From assembly GCA_900095095.1 (NCBI GenBank), contig FMBT01000558.1, forward strand, positions 1 through 52,275: DNA of 52,275 nucleotides, read 5' to 3'. The notes under the pieces were generated by a model. It was not told the DNA's origin and did no database searches. It saw only the letters and a program-made list of their open reading frames with translations. Position 1 is the first letter of the stretch. Every line of letters starts with the position of its first letter. A program made the translations under genes and the position numbers. Shown here in pieces: positions 39,390-50,579 of the stretch. The stretch is from Fragilariopsis cylindrus CCMP1102. Its lineage: Eukaryota > Bacillariophyta > Bacillariophyceae > Bacillariales > Bacillariaceae.

Positions 39390-40415
39390 ATTGATAATTT
39401 ATTATTCTACTACTATCGTTCTGCCTATACTATTTATTATTATAAAAATGCTATTGGCTCTGCTATTGATGGTTGTTGTTGTTGTTGTTTGTCATTTTTC
39501 TTAACTGTTCGGGTTTTTTGTAATGGAAGCCTTTCTTTCTCTCTTTCGTTGCACCCAAAGTACATCGCCGCATGATTTTGAGATGACTTTGAAGTGGTTG
39601 GTGATGGTGCTGTGAGTGACGGCCAGACGTGAATTAATTCCTGAAGGAATGAATCCTAGAATCGTATCTTAAAAAAAAAGTTGCTCCGGTGAAACATGCT
39701 CATTACGTGTGAATTTTTGAATTTTTAAATCGTGGGCGGTAGGTAACAAGAAAAAACTCGAAACAATAATCCAGTCTCTTCGCATCTTAGCTCTCCAGAA
39801 ACAACCGATCATGCTGCAATGGTATGTCTATTACTTGCATCAGATTAGATTCGAGGCGGATGCAATCAGGGGCACAATTAGAGGCCATACAATTTTCGCT
39901 TTTTCGTCAACTATTAAATATTGGACTAAGATCAATGAAGGAGGACGATTTTTAGTTGACGGGGAACTAGCGATGATAATAACGAACAACAGCAGCAACA
40001 AATCTCGCTTAATTTATGGTCCATTGTCTTAGAACGTGCAAACAATAAGAAGAAAAATGCAACTCCAATGTTTTATCTCTTGCGCCATTAGTACCCACAT
40101 TTTCTTTCTTCTTTATCTTCTTCCCCATCATTTTAAATTAAAACCACTAGATCTTCTACTAATAGTAACGGGAACAACAACTAATAGGAGGGAGTGAAGG
40201 ATAGATGACGTAATAGATATCTACATAAACAACGACACGGCACCTATACAAATGAAGCGACCTCAAAGAATTATTAACCATACAGCCAAGTCATCCTTTT
40301 AGGGAGAACAACAGTAGAAAAATAACTGAAAAACCATTATTTTGCTTTACATCTTAAATTAGGCGAACAATTTACTACACCGCTCGTCTATTCAGAACAG
40401 TGGAGGCTGAATTTA
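39390..40415. other. 1.0 kb intergenic stretch
   Basis: AT-rich spacer between two minus-strand genes. A 73-residue plus-strand frame at 39811-40032 (MLQWYVYYLHQIRFEADAIR) has ordinary composition but no recognised motif, no homologue known to me and no splice-linked partner. It is left uncalled. Confidence 0.45.
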
Positions 40416-42629
40416 CTACGCGTCTATCATTACCACATCAATTGCATCATGAGATTTTTCGTTGAAAACATCATTGTCTTCCTCGTCCTCGTCGACCAAT
40501 TTAAGATGTAAGGAATCTCCTCGTCCACTGGCGTGCGACAAGACTTGATCCCAATAATACTCGACTCCTTTCGACTTTAATACTTTCCGGGCTTGATCAG
40601 ACGTTTCACAATGCTGGAAGACGAATCCCTTAAACTGACGTTTTGTTGCCAGACCGGTCCACACTAAGTCGCATTTGTTGTCCTTGTCGAATTTCTTCTT
40701 CTTTCTCTTCGGGACTGCTCCCTCTTCACCTTCAAAACCAGTAGCTTCTTCTGTCTGATCTTCTTCTTCCTCGTCGTCATCGTCATCGTCTCCCTCGTCT
40801 GGTCCCTTCCATTTCATTCGGACAAGCATCAAACGTGTATATTTTTGGATAGCTTTAGGACCGCCCTCACAGATAACGCACGCCACATTTGGTACGTCGC
40901 ATTCGATGACACCACCACTAATATTGAGCTGTTGCGCTTCCAGATCGATTTTTGTGCGATGGTACGGATGGGAGGCATTCTTAAGGTAGAAAAGAGCAAC
41001 ATGAATTGCTCCCGTCGCGTTCTCAGTTGGAGACGCATCCTTTAGAATCTTGTTTTGACGTTTTTCCATTCGTTGCGCTTTGGTAAGTTTCTTCGCATTA
41101 TTCCGTTCCAAATGTGCTATTTGTCGTTTTTGGACTTGCCGCTGCACCGTTCGTTCCATTTGAGATGGATCAACATATGCTTGATCGCCCATGACCCGGA
41201 TGAAGTTCGAAAGTGTCAATCTAGGCTCCGGCGGTTCGACCAAACCCGCTGCTTGTAAATCTTGGAGTTCTCGTTGTTTTTGTTCTCTTCGTCGCTTCCT
41301 TGACTTTTTCAGTTCCTTTTTGGTTAAATGAAGCACAGGTTCCACCGGTTTCTTATTTAGTTCTCCTAGAGGTTTGATTGGTACGATATGTTGGATGAGA
41401 CTAGCCGTCTTACTACACGAAAGAGACGCCTGCTCGGCGCATTTGATCCGTAGCTTTTCCGCTTCGTCGATCGGAGGAGGATCATTACTTCCCTTGTCCT
41501 TTAGTTCATTATCGGCAATTTCCATGTTTTCTGCTCCATCTTTGTTATCCTCCTTTTTGACGTTTGACGTAGATAATGATGATAATTGTTGCATTTTCGA
41601 TCTTGTAGCTTTCGACAAGGCCTTCCCTTCTTCTTTCGCTACTTGCTTTTTGAGTTTAGATGGCAATAACTCCATATCCCACCATTCTACAACCAATGGC
41701 ATTGCCCTTAGATTATTCCCACCGCCTTTGCTGGCGTCTAGAATAGCACCTCCAATTTCAGCACGAGGGGCCAACGCACGATCTTCGACGTCGTCTAAGA
41801 CTTCGGTCGTACCGTAATAACCGCTACTACTTATCGTCGACGACTTGACGTATTGTCCAGCTTTTCGTCCACTAACGAATCCAGCAGATTCTGCATTAGC
41901 GGCTCGTTGTCTTTTTCTTTCAGCGATGTCTACAAAGTGTCCAGGTTCAACGAATTTAAGTTCCCTACGTTTGTGTTTCTTACCAACACCGTCGTGACCT
42001 GCAGCCTCTAGTCTCGCATCGACGTATTTATTTTCGGAATCATTTGTAGTATTAGTTGTGTCATTCTGCTGCTGCTGCTCTTGAGCTGCTGATTGCGCTG
42101 TATCTATCTCTTGACTAATATGTGCCAAATAAGGATTGATCTTTTTCTTTGGTTTGGGAACACCATCAGTGACTTTTCCAAAGGTCGGTCCAGTGACAGT
42201 CATATCAAGTTCGTAATACTTGGCGCGTTTCGAGGGTGGAGGAGCTGCTGCTGCTGCTGTTGACGTCACAGCCGTTGGAGGAGGAGCCGGTGGTAGAGGA
42301 CGCTTTAAACCCCCACCGGAGGAAGCAGTTTTTGCTTTCAGTGCAGCCAAACGCGCCTTAATACTTTCCTTCAATGCTAAAGCTTTCGCCTTGCTATCGA
42401 GCGGAGCAGCGGAAGAAGAAGAAGAAGCAGTAGGAGTGGATGCGGTAATACTCGTGATATTGCTATTACTAGTAGTATCAGATGATTTTGTATCACCCCA
42501 TCGTCGCTTCCGTCTTCGTTCTTTCCCGGTTTTGTTGTTGTTGTCATCATCGTTATTCGTCGTTAATTTCTCATCGTTGTTACGGTCGGTTGATCCGTCC
42601 GGCTGGACGTTTTCCACTGTCGATGACAT
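40416..42629 (-). CDS. PRPF3: U4/U6 snRNP splicing factor PRP3
   Basis: PRP3 binds U4/U6 snRNA in the tri-snRNP. The start is taken at Met21 of the open frame (42629, MSSTVENVQPDG); the first ATG at 42689 adds a Lys-rich leader. A Ser/Ala-rich N-terminal zone contains AKALALKESIKARLAALKAK, the conserved helix near the start of PRP3 proteins. FKFVEPG-like text (RRELKFVEPGHFVDIAERKR) precedes the PRP3 domain: RLTLSNFIRVMGDQAYVDPS then ERTVQRQVQKRQIAHLERN (residues about 490-550 of the longer frame). The C-terminal DUF1115/ferredoxin-like domain contains ALFYLKNASHPYHRTKID and LVWTGLATKRQFKGFVFQHC, with an acidic insertion of about 25 residues. Length (737) is in the family range. Introns are absent. 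Confidence 0.93.
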   Translation of the reverse strand: MSSTVENVQPDGSTDRNNDEKLTTNNDDDNNNKTGKERRRKRRWGDTKSSDTTSNSNITSITASTPTASSSSSAAPLDSKAKALALKESIKARLAALKAKTASSGGGLKRPLPPAPPPTAVTSTAAAAAPPPSKRAKYYELDMTVTGPTFGKVTDGVPKPKKKINPYLAHISQEIDTAQSAAQEQQQQNDTTNTTNDSENKYVDARLEAAGHDGVGKKHKRRELKFVEPGHFVDIAERKRQRAANAESAGFVSGRKAGQYVKSSTISSSGYYGTTEVLDDVEDRALAPRAEIGGAILDASKGGGNNLRAMPLVVEWWDMELLPSKLKKQVAKEEGKALSKATRSKMQQLSSLSTSNVKKEDNKDGAENMEIADNELKDKGSNDPPPIDEAEKLRIKCAEQASLSCSKTASLIQHIVPIKPLGELNKKPVEPVLHLTKKELKKSRKRRREQKQRELQDLQAAGLVEPPEPRLTLSNFIRVMGDQAYVDPSQMERTVQRQVQKRQIAHLERNNAKKLTKAQRMEKRQNKILKDASPTENATGAIHVALFYLKNASHPYHRTKIDLEAQQLNISGGVIECDVPNVACVICEGGPKAIQKYTRLMLVRMKWKGPDEGDDDDDDEEEEDQTEEATGFEGEEGAVPKRKKKKFDKDNKCDLVWTGLATKRQFKGFVFQHCETSDQARKVLKSKGVEYYWDQVLSHASGRGDSLHLKLVDEDEEDNDVFNEKSHDAIDVVMIDA

Positions 42630-43251
42630 AATGTTCTTCTTCTTTTTGTTGTGGCCTCCGTCTTGACCTTTCCACAAGCAGTTGAACAAAGGATAGAAAA
42701 AATTAAGATCTCAGAGACGATCGATTCTTGAGTGTTCCGGTGTTGTTGTGTTGCAGGGTGTTCTTTTTTGTTTGTTGTGTGTTGTGTGTATGTTGTTCAT
42801 CTTGTTTTAAAAAGTCGATTTGATAAAGGACAGACGCGCACTGAAAATTGAATTTGTCTGTTTTATTATTTACCGTACCCCCCTCGCGTTCACATGAAAA
42901 CCTGACACGAAAGCAAGCATTAACACTGACTGTTCACTGCCTCGAAATTGAGTTGCTGATAATCCATTTTGATTTTTTAAAATCAGTCCCACCACAGAAC
43001 AACGGTATGTTCGACTATTCGCAGACCCAGTTACGATCGTAGACGTTGAGCCTCTTTCTTTCTTTCTTTGCCGTAAATCAACCATATCGTAAGAGATCCT
43101 GAGCGTTTGTGACAAGTCTAACTGTCAAATGAGAGGCAACAATTTATAATCAGAAGGAAAATCAACACAAAGAAGCCAGCAGAAAAATAATCATCGTCAG
43201 ATTTTTATTCCCATTTCCTATCAAACTTTGCTCAACCACAAAAATTGAAAC
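42630..43251. promoter_or_regulatory. Divergent region, PRP3 / MORN gene
   Basis: Between oppositely transcribed genes. GT-rich stretches (GTTGTTGTGTTGCAGGG, about 42740) and a CCCTCGCGTTCAC patch occur. A plus-strand frame (42848-43042) lacks recognisable content and is not called. Confidence 0.4.
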
Positions 43252-45342
43252 ATGCCGGCTAACAACAGAAGAATCGCCATGACTAATCGATGTGAAGTAA
43301 TTCATAGAGAAATCTCGAACAATGATAGTCGTTCGAGTAGAAGCACGATCATTAATAGCGACAACATGCAAATAAACAACTGCCGGGACGAGCAGACCGA
43401 ACAAGATAGACAAATACAATATCATCGAAAACAAAACCAGTCAATCATTTCATCACATCGCTCCAGCAACAAAGACAACGCTTCTATTTCTTTAGGCTCA
43501 GCAACTGCAAAAACAGTAAAGACCACGGAAGAACATCCATCCGTTGTTATACCGTCCCATCGGAAACGGCGATACCGAGGAAGACATACATCTTTCTTCA
43601 ACGACGATACAACCAGCCCAATTACTACTGGTAATACTCTTTCCTGCAACGCACAAATACCAATGGCGAAAAATGAGAAGGAATCACCAGTTACCGTCGA
43701 TGCCACAGGAAATACGCCATCGTCGTTTTGTAAAGACGATACTGCTTTAACTTATAGACGGCAATCTCCCACTTCGGTCGTGCTTGAGCCACAACAATCG
43801 CAACGACTACATGATGTAGTAGAGGAAGAAGACGTCACCACCACATCTACAATTCATACTATGAATACTGGGATGTCAACGTATCTATCAACTAGCGATT
43901 TATCGCCCGTTGAATCGTCATTGTCGCTGTCGCCTGCATCTCGCCCGGTGATGACCATCGAGACTGAGTTATCTAATTTAACAGAATCATCAGTATCGGA
44001 CAATAATCAAATGGATCATGCGATGAATGTATATTCTATGGATGCGATCAGTAGTAGAAATGTTACTCCTAGCGATCAACTTCAATCGTCGATGATACGC
44101 CTACATGAATTAGAGCTTAAGAGAAACGTCCTAAGACACCAACGGTTCAATTTAGAACAACGTCTCTACAATTTTTGTTCGAAACAACCAATGGATGCGA
44201 CTATATCGCAACACTCTACACAACAAAAACAACGGATAGTGCTACCAGTGCCGCTGGAAGAAGAAGAGGAGGAGGAAGAAGAGGAAGAAAATTCTCACCA
44301 AAAGAAGGTAATCAATTGGAGGTACAATGCTAGTGCCAATCCTTATGCTGAAGCAATGACATTGCAATCGCCCGCTCTACCACCACAGACAGTGATTTAC
44401 ACAGGCTATGTAAACGACACGGGAAGACCGCACGACGATGATGGTATCCTTCAATTTGCTGACGGTCAGATATATAAGGGAAGTGTCCGGGAAGGGCAAC
44501 GTCATGGATGGGGAACAAACAAATGGCCCGATAATGGACAAACTTATAGTGGTGAATGGAGCCGTAATAGTAGATGTGGTATGGGTACACATACTTGGAA
44601 AGATAAAACGGTTACAGGCATGTGGAAAGATGGTCATCTTCATGGACAAGTTTATTTTCAGTGGGCTAATGGAGCAGTATATGATGGAAATGCCTTAAAT
44701 GGAAAGAAAGAAGGACGGGGTGTTTCCACGTTATCAGAAGGTAGCGTGTATAATGGCCACTACGCAAAAGGAAAAGAAGAGGGTTTTGGGACGTTGATCC
44801 GTCCTGATGGTACTAAGTATCGAGGTCAGTTCCGGAAAGGATTAAAGGACGGATATGGAATCATGCTGTGGAAAGATAGGACCTACGATGGACAATGGAT
44901 AGAAGGAAAACCGCATGGACAAGGAAGGGTCGTTTGGTCAAATGGAACTGTATTTACGGGTGAATTCCAACAAGGGAAATATGATGGATTAGGAGTATAT
45001 ATTTGGCCATCCGGAAAGAAGTTTGTTGGAAGGTGGCAGCATGGCATCAAGACCGGTCATGGACTATACACGTGGCCATCGGGAAAGAAATATGATGGTG
45101 AATACAGGAACGGTCTGAAGGATGGATATGGGCGCATGACCTGGGCCGATGGATCGACGTATTGTGGAGGATTTAAACGCGATCAACAATGTGGAAGAGG
45201 TGTACAAATCGATGCAGACGATCAGGTCATACATTGTGGCTTATGGAAAAATGGCAAGCCCTATCACGGTGACGACGAAAGCGAAGCATCTGCTGGAACC
45301 TTATTGATGCCACATCCGATGCAGGAACGAATATGTATCTGA
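43252..45342 (+). CDS. MORN-repeat protein
   Basis: Residues 1-370 are Ser/Thr/Gln/Arg-rich and probably disordered, with EEEEEEEEEEEE from a GAA/GAG run near 44260-44290. A predicted coiled coil lies around HELELKRNVLRHQRFNLEQR. From about residue 383 to the end come about 12 MORN repeats, for example YKGSVREGQRHGWGTNKW, YRGQFRKGLKDGYGIMLW and YDGEYRNGLKDGYGRMTW. MORN repeats bind membranes or act as scaffolds. The protein lacks an attached kinase domain, so it is a scaffold/membrane-linked candidate rather than an enzyme. The first in-frame Met (MPANNRRIAM) is used; Met10 is also possible. The single exon is intact. Confidence 0.88.
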   Translation: MPANNRRIAMTNRCEVIHREISNNDSRSSRSTIINSDNMQINNCRDEQTEQDRQIQYHRKQNQSIISSHRSSNKDNASISLGSATAKTVKTTEEHPSVVIPSHRKRRYRGRHTSFFNDDTTSPITTGNTLSCNAQIPMAKNEKESPVTVDATGNTPSSFCKDDTALTYRRQSPTSVVLEPQQSQRLHDVVEEEDVTTTSTIHTMNTGMSTYLSTSDLSPVESSLSLSPASRPVMTIETELSNLTESSVSDNNQMDHAMNVYSMDAISSRNVTPSDQLQSSMIRLHELELKRNVLRHQRFNLEQRLYNFCSKQPMDATISQHSTQQKQRIVLPVPLEEEEEEEEEEENSHQKKVINWRYNASANPYAEAMTLQSPALPPQTVIYTGYVNDTGRPHDDDGILQFADGQIYKGSVREGQRHGWGTNKWPDNGQTYSGEWSRNSRCGMGTHTWKDKTVTGMWKDGHLHGQVYFQWANGAVYDGNALNGKKEGRGVSTLSEGSVYNGHYAKGKEEGFGTLIRPDGTKYRGQFRKGLKDGYGIMLWKDRTYDGQWIEGKPHGQGRVVWSNGTVFTGEFQQGKYDGLGVYIWPSGKKFVGRWQHGIKTGHGLYTWPSGKKYDGEYRNGLKDGYGRMTWADGSTYCGGFKRDQQCGRGVQIDADDQVIHCGLWKNGKPYHGDDESEASAGTLLMPHPMQERICI

Positions 45343-46009
45343 AAAAAATAATCATTCACTAAATTGAAATGGCATGTAGGAGAGAAAAAGATATATCCCA
45401 TACATATATACTAAGAATGAAAAGAGTGTAGTGATTTAAGATAACACCATGAAATTCATAGATACAAGGGGATATATATATATATATATATATATTTATT
45501 TTAAACAATACGCTGCTACAGTATATATGACCAAAGTATGTAGTTTTCCAACGTAGATCGCCGAATCAATCAAAGCATATTCATATAACATATCTATGGT
45601 ATCAGAATAGCGGAAGGTATACTAATATAAATGTGCGTGGGGTTTGACATCGATTTTGTGTTCGTGCTTTATCCAAATAATAATTTTGGTGCATTAGAGG
45701 TCACATTGCGTAGTACGAAGACATTCCCTTTACTTTTCTTCGAAGGCTTCGAAGGAAAATTCTTTTTGATGAACGTCATTTCTGATTTGCTCTAATTTTT
45801 ATCTACCAGAATATGCTTGTGTGTGTGTGTGTAATATTATTACAATACAATACAATATAGTACCATTCCATTCCAATTCACTTCATTCCAAAAGAAATGT
45901 TCTTTTCCTTTTTGATGCATTAGCCTACGTGCATGTACACGTAGGACTACACGTACATGTACATGTACGTGTTATGACTATTATTATTATTATCATTTTT
46001 TTTTTTTTT
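45343..46009. other. Convergent intergenic region with palindromes
   Basis: Contains a (TA)n run at 45473-45494, a GT microsatellite near 45818-45830, a 20 bp hairpin-forming sequence CTACGTGCATGTACACGTAG (45925-45944) and a 24 bp perfect palindrome centred at 45960/45961. A (T)n run sits just before the next minus-strand stop. No gene is seen. It lies between converging MORN (plus) and membrane-protein (minus) genes. Confidence 0.6.
45949..45972. repeat. 24 bp perfect palindrome
   Basis: The 24 bases read the same on both strands; the inner part is ACGTACATGTACATGTACGT. A second hairpin (7 bp stem, 45925-45944) sits immediately upstream. Both are built from GTAC/ACGT/ATGT words. Confidence 0.85.
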
Positions 46010-46738
46010 TTACAAATCAGGATATTGCATGGTAGATGCTGGTTCTAATAATTCAGGAAATTGAATAACAATGATTGATAATATTGCAATCATAACTGAA
46101 AAGTATCCAATCCAATTTTGCTGATAAGGGGCTTTAATTTCTGTCCATAATTTTTCATTTGAAAATATTTTACTCCTCCTTCTTCTTTTTGGATTATTAT
46201 TATTATCATTATTATCAATAATGTCGTCCTCACTATCATTAAAATAATTGTCACTGTGTCGTTGTCGTTGTCGAAGTTGTTGTTGTTGTTTTTTCTCTTT
46301 TTGACGTTGTTGTTCGCGTTCTAAATCAATTGGATCAATCCAATAATCTTCTCCCATAACTCGTCGAACAGACGGAACTAGGGGACGGTATTCCGAAGTA
46401 GAGTGATCGTCGTCGTCGTCGTGGAGATTTCTATTATTAGAAAGAATTCCGGGTAAAATATTTCCGAAAGGAGAAGAAGATGATGACATTATTTCTCGTC
46501 GTCTTCGTTTATCACCTTTTTTGTGATATGTTTTCTTCAGCATTCTTCGAGGTTGTCTTGGTGGTTTTGGTTTTGGTTGTTGTGGTGATGACATCATTAA
46601 CATCGACGATCTTGTCGACGATCTTGTCGACAACGATGGTACCAATAATGCTTGAACGTTGCATATACATAAACATAAGCAACAGCAAGCGATCCAGAGG
46701 ACAATAATGATAGATGATGATGTGACGTTAGTAGTCAT
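46010..46738 (-). CDS. Basic protein with signal peptide and C-terminal membrane segment, unknown function
   Basis: I do not recognise this family. The first 32 residues are a clear signal peptide (SSSIIIVLWIACCCLCLCIC, ending near VQA). It is followed by Ser/Arg-rich, Pro- and Lys-rich text (KPKPPRQPRRMLKKTYHKKG), which could be a transit-peptide-like stretch. A central patch, YRPLVPSVRRVMGEDYWIDP, looks conserved, and Gln/Arg runs follow. The C-terminus has one predicted membrane helix, WIGYFSVMIAILSIIVIQFP, near residues 213-232. Asp-rich and Asn-rich runs are from trinucleotide repeats. It may be a plastid-complex or ER-derived membrane protein; that is inference. The single exon is intact. 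Confidence 0.6.
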   Translation of the reverse strand: MTTNVTSSSIIIVLWIACCCLCLCICNVQALLVPSLSTRSSTRSSMLMMSSPQQPKPKPPRQPRRMLKKTYHKKGDKRRRREIMSSSSSPFGNILPGILSNNRNLHDDDDDHSTSEYRPLVPSVRRVMGEDYWIDPIDLEREQQRQKEKKQQQQLRQRQRHSDNYFNDSEDDIIDNNDNNNNPKRRRRSKIFSNEKLWTEIKAPYQQNWIGYFSVMIAILSIIVIQFPELLEPASTMQYPDL

Positions 46739-47286
46739 TATTTTTATTTTGTCCTATTGCTTGTTCTTCTGAAGGAATGATAGTGTCACCTCAATTTGTT
46801 GCCGATCTCAGAATGTCGAAATACGGTATCTGGTTCTTGTGATGGTTGTTCAGTCCTTCTTTGATCTCTCATCTCTGTCGATATACACAGATTTGATTGT
46901 AACAAAAATGAGCCTCTGAATTCTGAAGTGAGGATGACATGAGATATGGGATTGATGAGATGAATATTATTTAATACACTCACTTCGAAGTAATAAATAT
47001 GGGGTCGTCGATGTGATATTTTTTTTTCTTCTTCAATGATTTGTCGTGTCAGCGTGATTTGATTTTCATGAGAAAAATAAATAAATTCTAAGTTTCCTCA
47101 ACCCCCCAATCAAAACTTCGATAAAGCCGCGCCAAAAAAACGTCAGAAATGACAAGAGAAGCGATGATTCGATTGATTCATTCACAACTAACAACAATTA
47201 ATTGAATAGCAACACAACATTAAACAACTCCCCGGAAAGCCTTACAAGTACAGTACGTCGTAGTTTAAACAGGCTTTACATGGTAC
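46739..47286. promoter_or_regulatory. Divergent region upstream of membrane protein and phosphatase genes
   Basis: About 0.55 kb AT-rich spacer between oppositely transcribed genes. No recognisable gene or repeat beyond a T run near 47019-47026. Confidence 0.4.
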
Positions 47287-49754
47287 TTGCCCTACAATAG
47301 ACAAAACAACATCAACAACAAAGGCATGAACTCTTCTTCCTCTACTAATAGTAATATCGCATCGTCTCTTACTGGAATTGGTCTTTTCATCGTTACGGTG
47401 GCTGTTTCTCAATGGATTCAAATCCATCACAACAACAAATACATCAATCATATGGAAGCGGAGGACGAAGATTATGATGATGAAGAAGAAGAGGAAGAAC
47501 AAAGAAAACGGCGACGACGTCGGAAAGCCTTACTTCGGAAAGCCTTTCGACAAAGACAAGTATCAAGACGATTGAGTTTTCAAGAATTTAAAGATACTGA
47601 CCGAGAAACCGAAGAAGACGACGAAGAAGATCCATTTTGGAATAAAGAAGAAGTGGGTAATTCTACTACAATCAATAATGATGATGATGATAATGATGAT
47701 GATGATCGTCTTCGCTTTCGAAGTAGTAATACTGATCATGCAACAACGACGGACACAGAATGGTCTATTCATCATTCGGCGACGAAGAGACAACATAATA
47801 TTTTGTCGAAAGGAGGATCTGATAATAATGATAAACGACGACAACGAGGAGGAAGAGGAGCAACAAGTTCTTCTTCTTCTTCTCAACATCAAAATCATCG
47901 ACAACAACAATGTTCTAATGAGTTGTCGTCTGCTGCAAGAAAATCATCGTCGACAACAGTATCATTCAATAACAACGACAGATGTATTTTTCAAAATGAT
48001 TTTCATCCAAAATATCAAAATTGGCGTCATTTTGAACCCAACAATAAACATGATATAGCAGCAAAACAACGACGAAAGCAGAAACAACAATTAGACATAC
48101 TACAACAGCAACGACAACAACAATATCAAAAACTAACACAATATGAGGGTGAAACATCTGCAGCAGTAGTAGCAGCAGTAGCAGCAGCAACAACGTCATC
48201 GTCGTCGGCAACAACAACGACAACAACAACTAGAGGGACTAGCGAGGATCAATCTAGCAACCTTACTATAGAAGATCCTCGATCAACAACAATACAGGTT
48301 CCGATCCATGATGATGATAATGTTGGTACTGATATTGGTACTAATACTGATACAAACCTCCGTCGGTCGATGTCGTTTCATGTCGATAACGGTAGCGACA
48401 TTAGTGTCGAATCATTTTCAACATCGTCATCGTCATCATTACCATCGTCTTCCTTTGATTCAGGTAATGCATTTGTTTGGACCGGTGGAACGAAAAAGAA
48501 GAAGGACTCACAAACTTCGATGACGACGACGACGATAACGACATCGATGCTAAAAGATGCTCCGCCGCCGCCAATACCTCCACCAACACGTCCTCTAAGA
48601 AGCCGAGCAGTTACATATGACCACAGTAGAAGTAGTAGTAACAACAACAACAACTGCAACAGTCATATTAATGACAAAAATCATCAGAGGACGAACAGTG
48701 AAGGTGGGATCGGACGATTTCAAAGGTTTTGTCAAATGTTATCCATAAGTGACAACGACAACATAGGCGAAGGCACTATCACTGGGAATAAAAATGGTAA
48801 CATTTCTAGTAACGATGATGGAGATGATATAGATGATGACAACACCTACGACGGAGACGACGATGGAAACGCAGACGAAACACAGCATCGTGCTCTTCGT
48901 ACGGAATACAATGCACAAATCATGCCCGAAAAGTTAGTTCTGATCCGTCACGGGCAGAGTGCGGGGAATGTCGACGAAGCAATGTATGCAATAACACCCG
49001 ACAATGCTATGCCGTTAACCGATTTAGGATGGGATCAAGCACGTAAGGCTGGTGAGATCCTGAAAGAAAAAATGATAACATCGGGTGAATCGGTTCATTT
49101 TATTGTTAGTCCATACGTACGAACGGTTGAAACTTTTCATGGAATTGTTAGTGCATGGTGCGACCCTGACGGTGATGAATTTGCATGCATCGATGGTCAC
49201 GACCGTAAGGTCGTGGCTTGGTACGAACGATTGACAGAACTAGGATTGACATGGAACGAAGATTCACGGATACGAGAACAAGATTTTGGTAACTATCAAA
49301 CTCCGGAGGTAACAAAACGTGCCAAGGAAGAACGACATCGATTCGGTGCATTTTACTATCGTTTTAATAATGGTGAATCCGGTTCGGATGTCTTCGATCG
49401 TGTTTCAACTTTCTTGGATAGCCTTTGGCGGTCCTTCGAAACGAATAAGAGTCAAAATTATGTGTTAATAACACATGGGATTGTTTTACGAGTATTAATG
49501 GCACGATACTTCCGTTACACGATCAGTCAATTGAATATGTTAGCTAATCCGAAGAATTGTGAAATGGTCGTATTGGGACATTCTGGCGACGGTCGATTAG
49601 ATTTAGAAGGTTGCTGTGACGTAGAAGTAGAGGAAGATTCCGAAACGAAAGAATCTCATGTAACCGGATACAAATACCGTAAGTTCTATCTTCTGTTCTT
49701 CTATTTGTTTTGTTTGTATTTCTTAATTTGACGAATACAGACTGGCCCTTATAA
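47287..49754 (+). CDS. Histidine phosphatase / phosphoglycerate-mutase-like protein with long disordered N-terminus
   Basis: The catalytic part lies near residues 545-790. It starts LVLIRHGQSAGNVDEAMYA with the RHG motif, then SPYVRTVETFHGI and NGESGSDVFDRVSTFL, then the second catalytic His in VLITHGIVLRVLMARYF. It is a member of the PGAM branch of the histidine phosphatase superfamily; the substrate is unknown. The N-terminus holds one membrane segment (SLTGIGLFIVTVAVSQWI, about residues 18-36). Some 490 residues of Asp/Glu, Arg, Gln, Ser and Thr repeats follow. The frame would run into a hydrophobic tail at 49680-49731 unless a 62 bp intron (49679-49740, donor GTAAGTTC, acceptor AATACAG) is spliced, after which it ends quickly (HWPL, TAA at 49752). 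That splice is likely but not certain. Confidence 0.83.
49679..49740 (+). other. Probable short intron near the end of the phosphatase gene
   Basis: Donor GTAAGTTC and acceptor ACGAATACAG are 62 bp apart with a T-rich interior. The unspliced translation ends in an implausible run of Phe/Leu/Tyr (KFYLLFFYLFCLYFLI). Splicing would end the protein after KYHWPL. The intron is the shortest of those proposed here. Confidence 0.6.
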
Positions 49755-50397
49755 TGAGAATTCTGATTGGCAGTGTATTAAAATCGATCTACATTATTCA
49801 GACCTCATCCTTTCTTTCTTTTTCTTTCTTTCTTTCCGTTCCTTGTTAAAATTTGAATAATGATAATTATAATAATAATAACATCGATATAAAGATCCAC
49901 GACTTCGAATTCTTCCAAAGAGTCATATCCGTACTGTAAAGTTTCGAATATCACCAAATGATAAGGTCTAAGATTCCAGAAAAAACTAACATGACTACCA
50001 CATTCAGACTAGTGTTTTCTAGCATACATCCAGTCAAAGAAATATGCAATATCAAGATTACTTTAAGCTAGCAGTATTATAGTATAATTATTACCCCTGT
50101 TGAGAGTTCTCTTTTCGAAGTTTTTTCTTCTTTCAAAAAATCTAAGATTGAAAAAGGATGAGAAAAGAGAATCTCAGAAACTCTTTTTATAGGCTTTTCC
50201 GATGTTTCAGGGGGATTAGCACGACTCGACTCACTCGAGTCGAGGTGGATAGAAAGAAGTTTACACAGTCTATCTATCCGCTGTTACATCTCATTTTTTA
50301 ATGCAGGTTCGCAATTTTTTAATTTCTATTTTGACGAACTGAAAAATTAAGTTCGAAAGTTGTCCTTACCCATAGCTACCGTGTCTCGACTCTCAGG
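49755..50397. promoter_or_regulatory. Intergenic region with long imperfect palindrome
   Basis: About 0.64 kb between co-directional genes. It contains a 76 bp imperfect hairpin (50101-50176, see separate entry), a short hairpin with 8 bp stem and 4 nt loop (50225-50244), and a run of TTTC repeats near 49812-49838. No gene is supported. Confidence 0.5.
50101..50176. repeat. Imperfect 76 bp palindrome
   Basis: The ends TGAGAGTTCTCTTTTC and GAGAAAAGAGAATCTCA pair except for one bulge. The inner part (TTTCAAAAAATCTAAGATTG, then AAA) can form a second stem. It could be a structured RNA end, a replication or recombination hairpin, or a small inverted-repeat element. Confidence 0.6.
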
Positions 50398-50546
50398 ATG
50401 TATTTAGTATGGTATTTACGGATAATCGTTGCCCATATTCTTAGTATTCAATGCGTTGTTGGTAACCCTTCTACATTGAATAGCGACGACAACGAAAATG
50501 CTGCGTGTATCGACGACAGTAACAGCGATGCGCAGAGTGTATCGTT

Positions 50547-50579
<33 letters not shown>

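Noticed and set aside
39811..40032. 73-residue plus-strand frame between the Lys-rich gene and PRP3
   Set aside because: Composition is plausible but there is no motif, no homologue I recognise and no splice partner.
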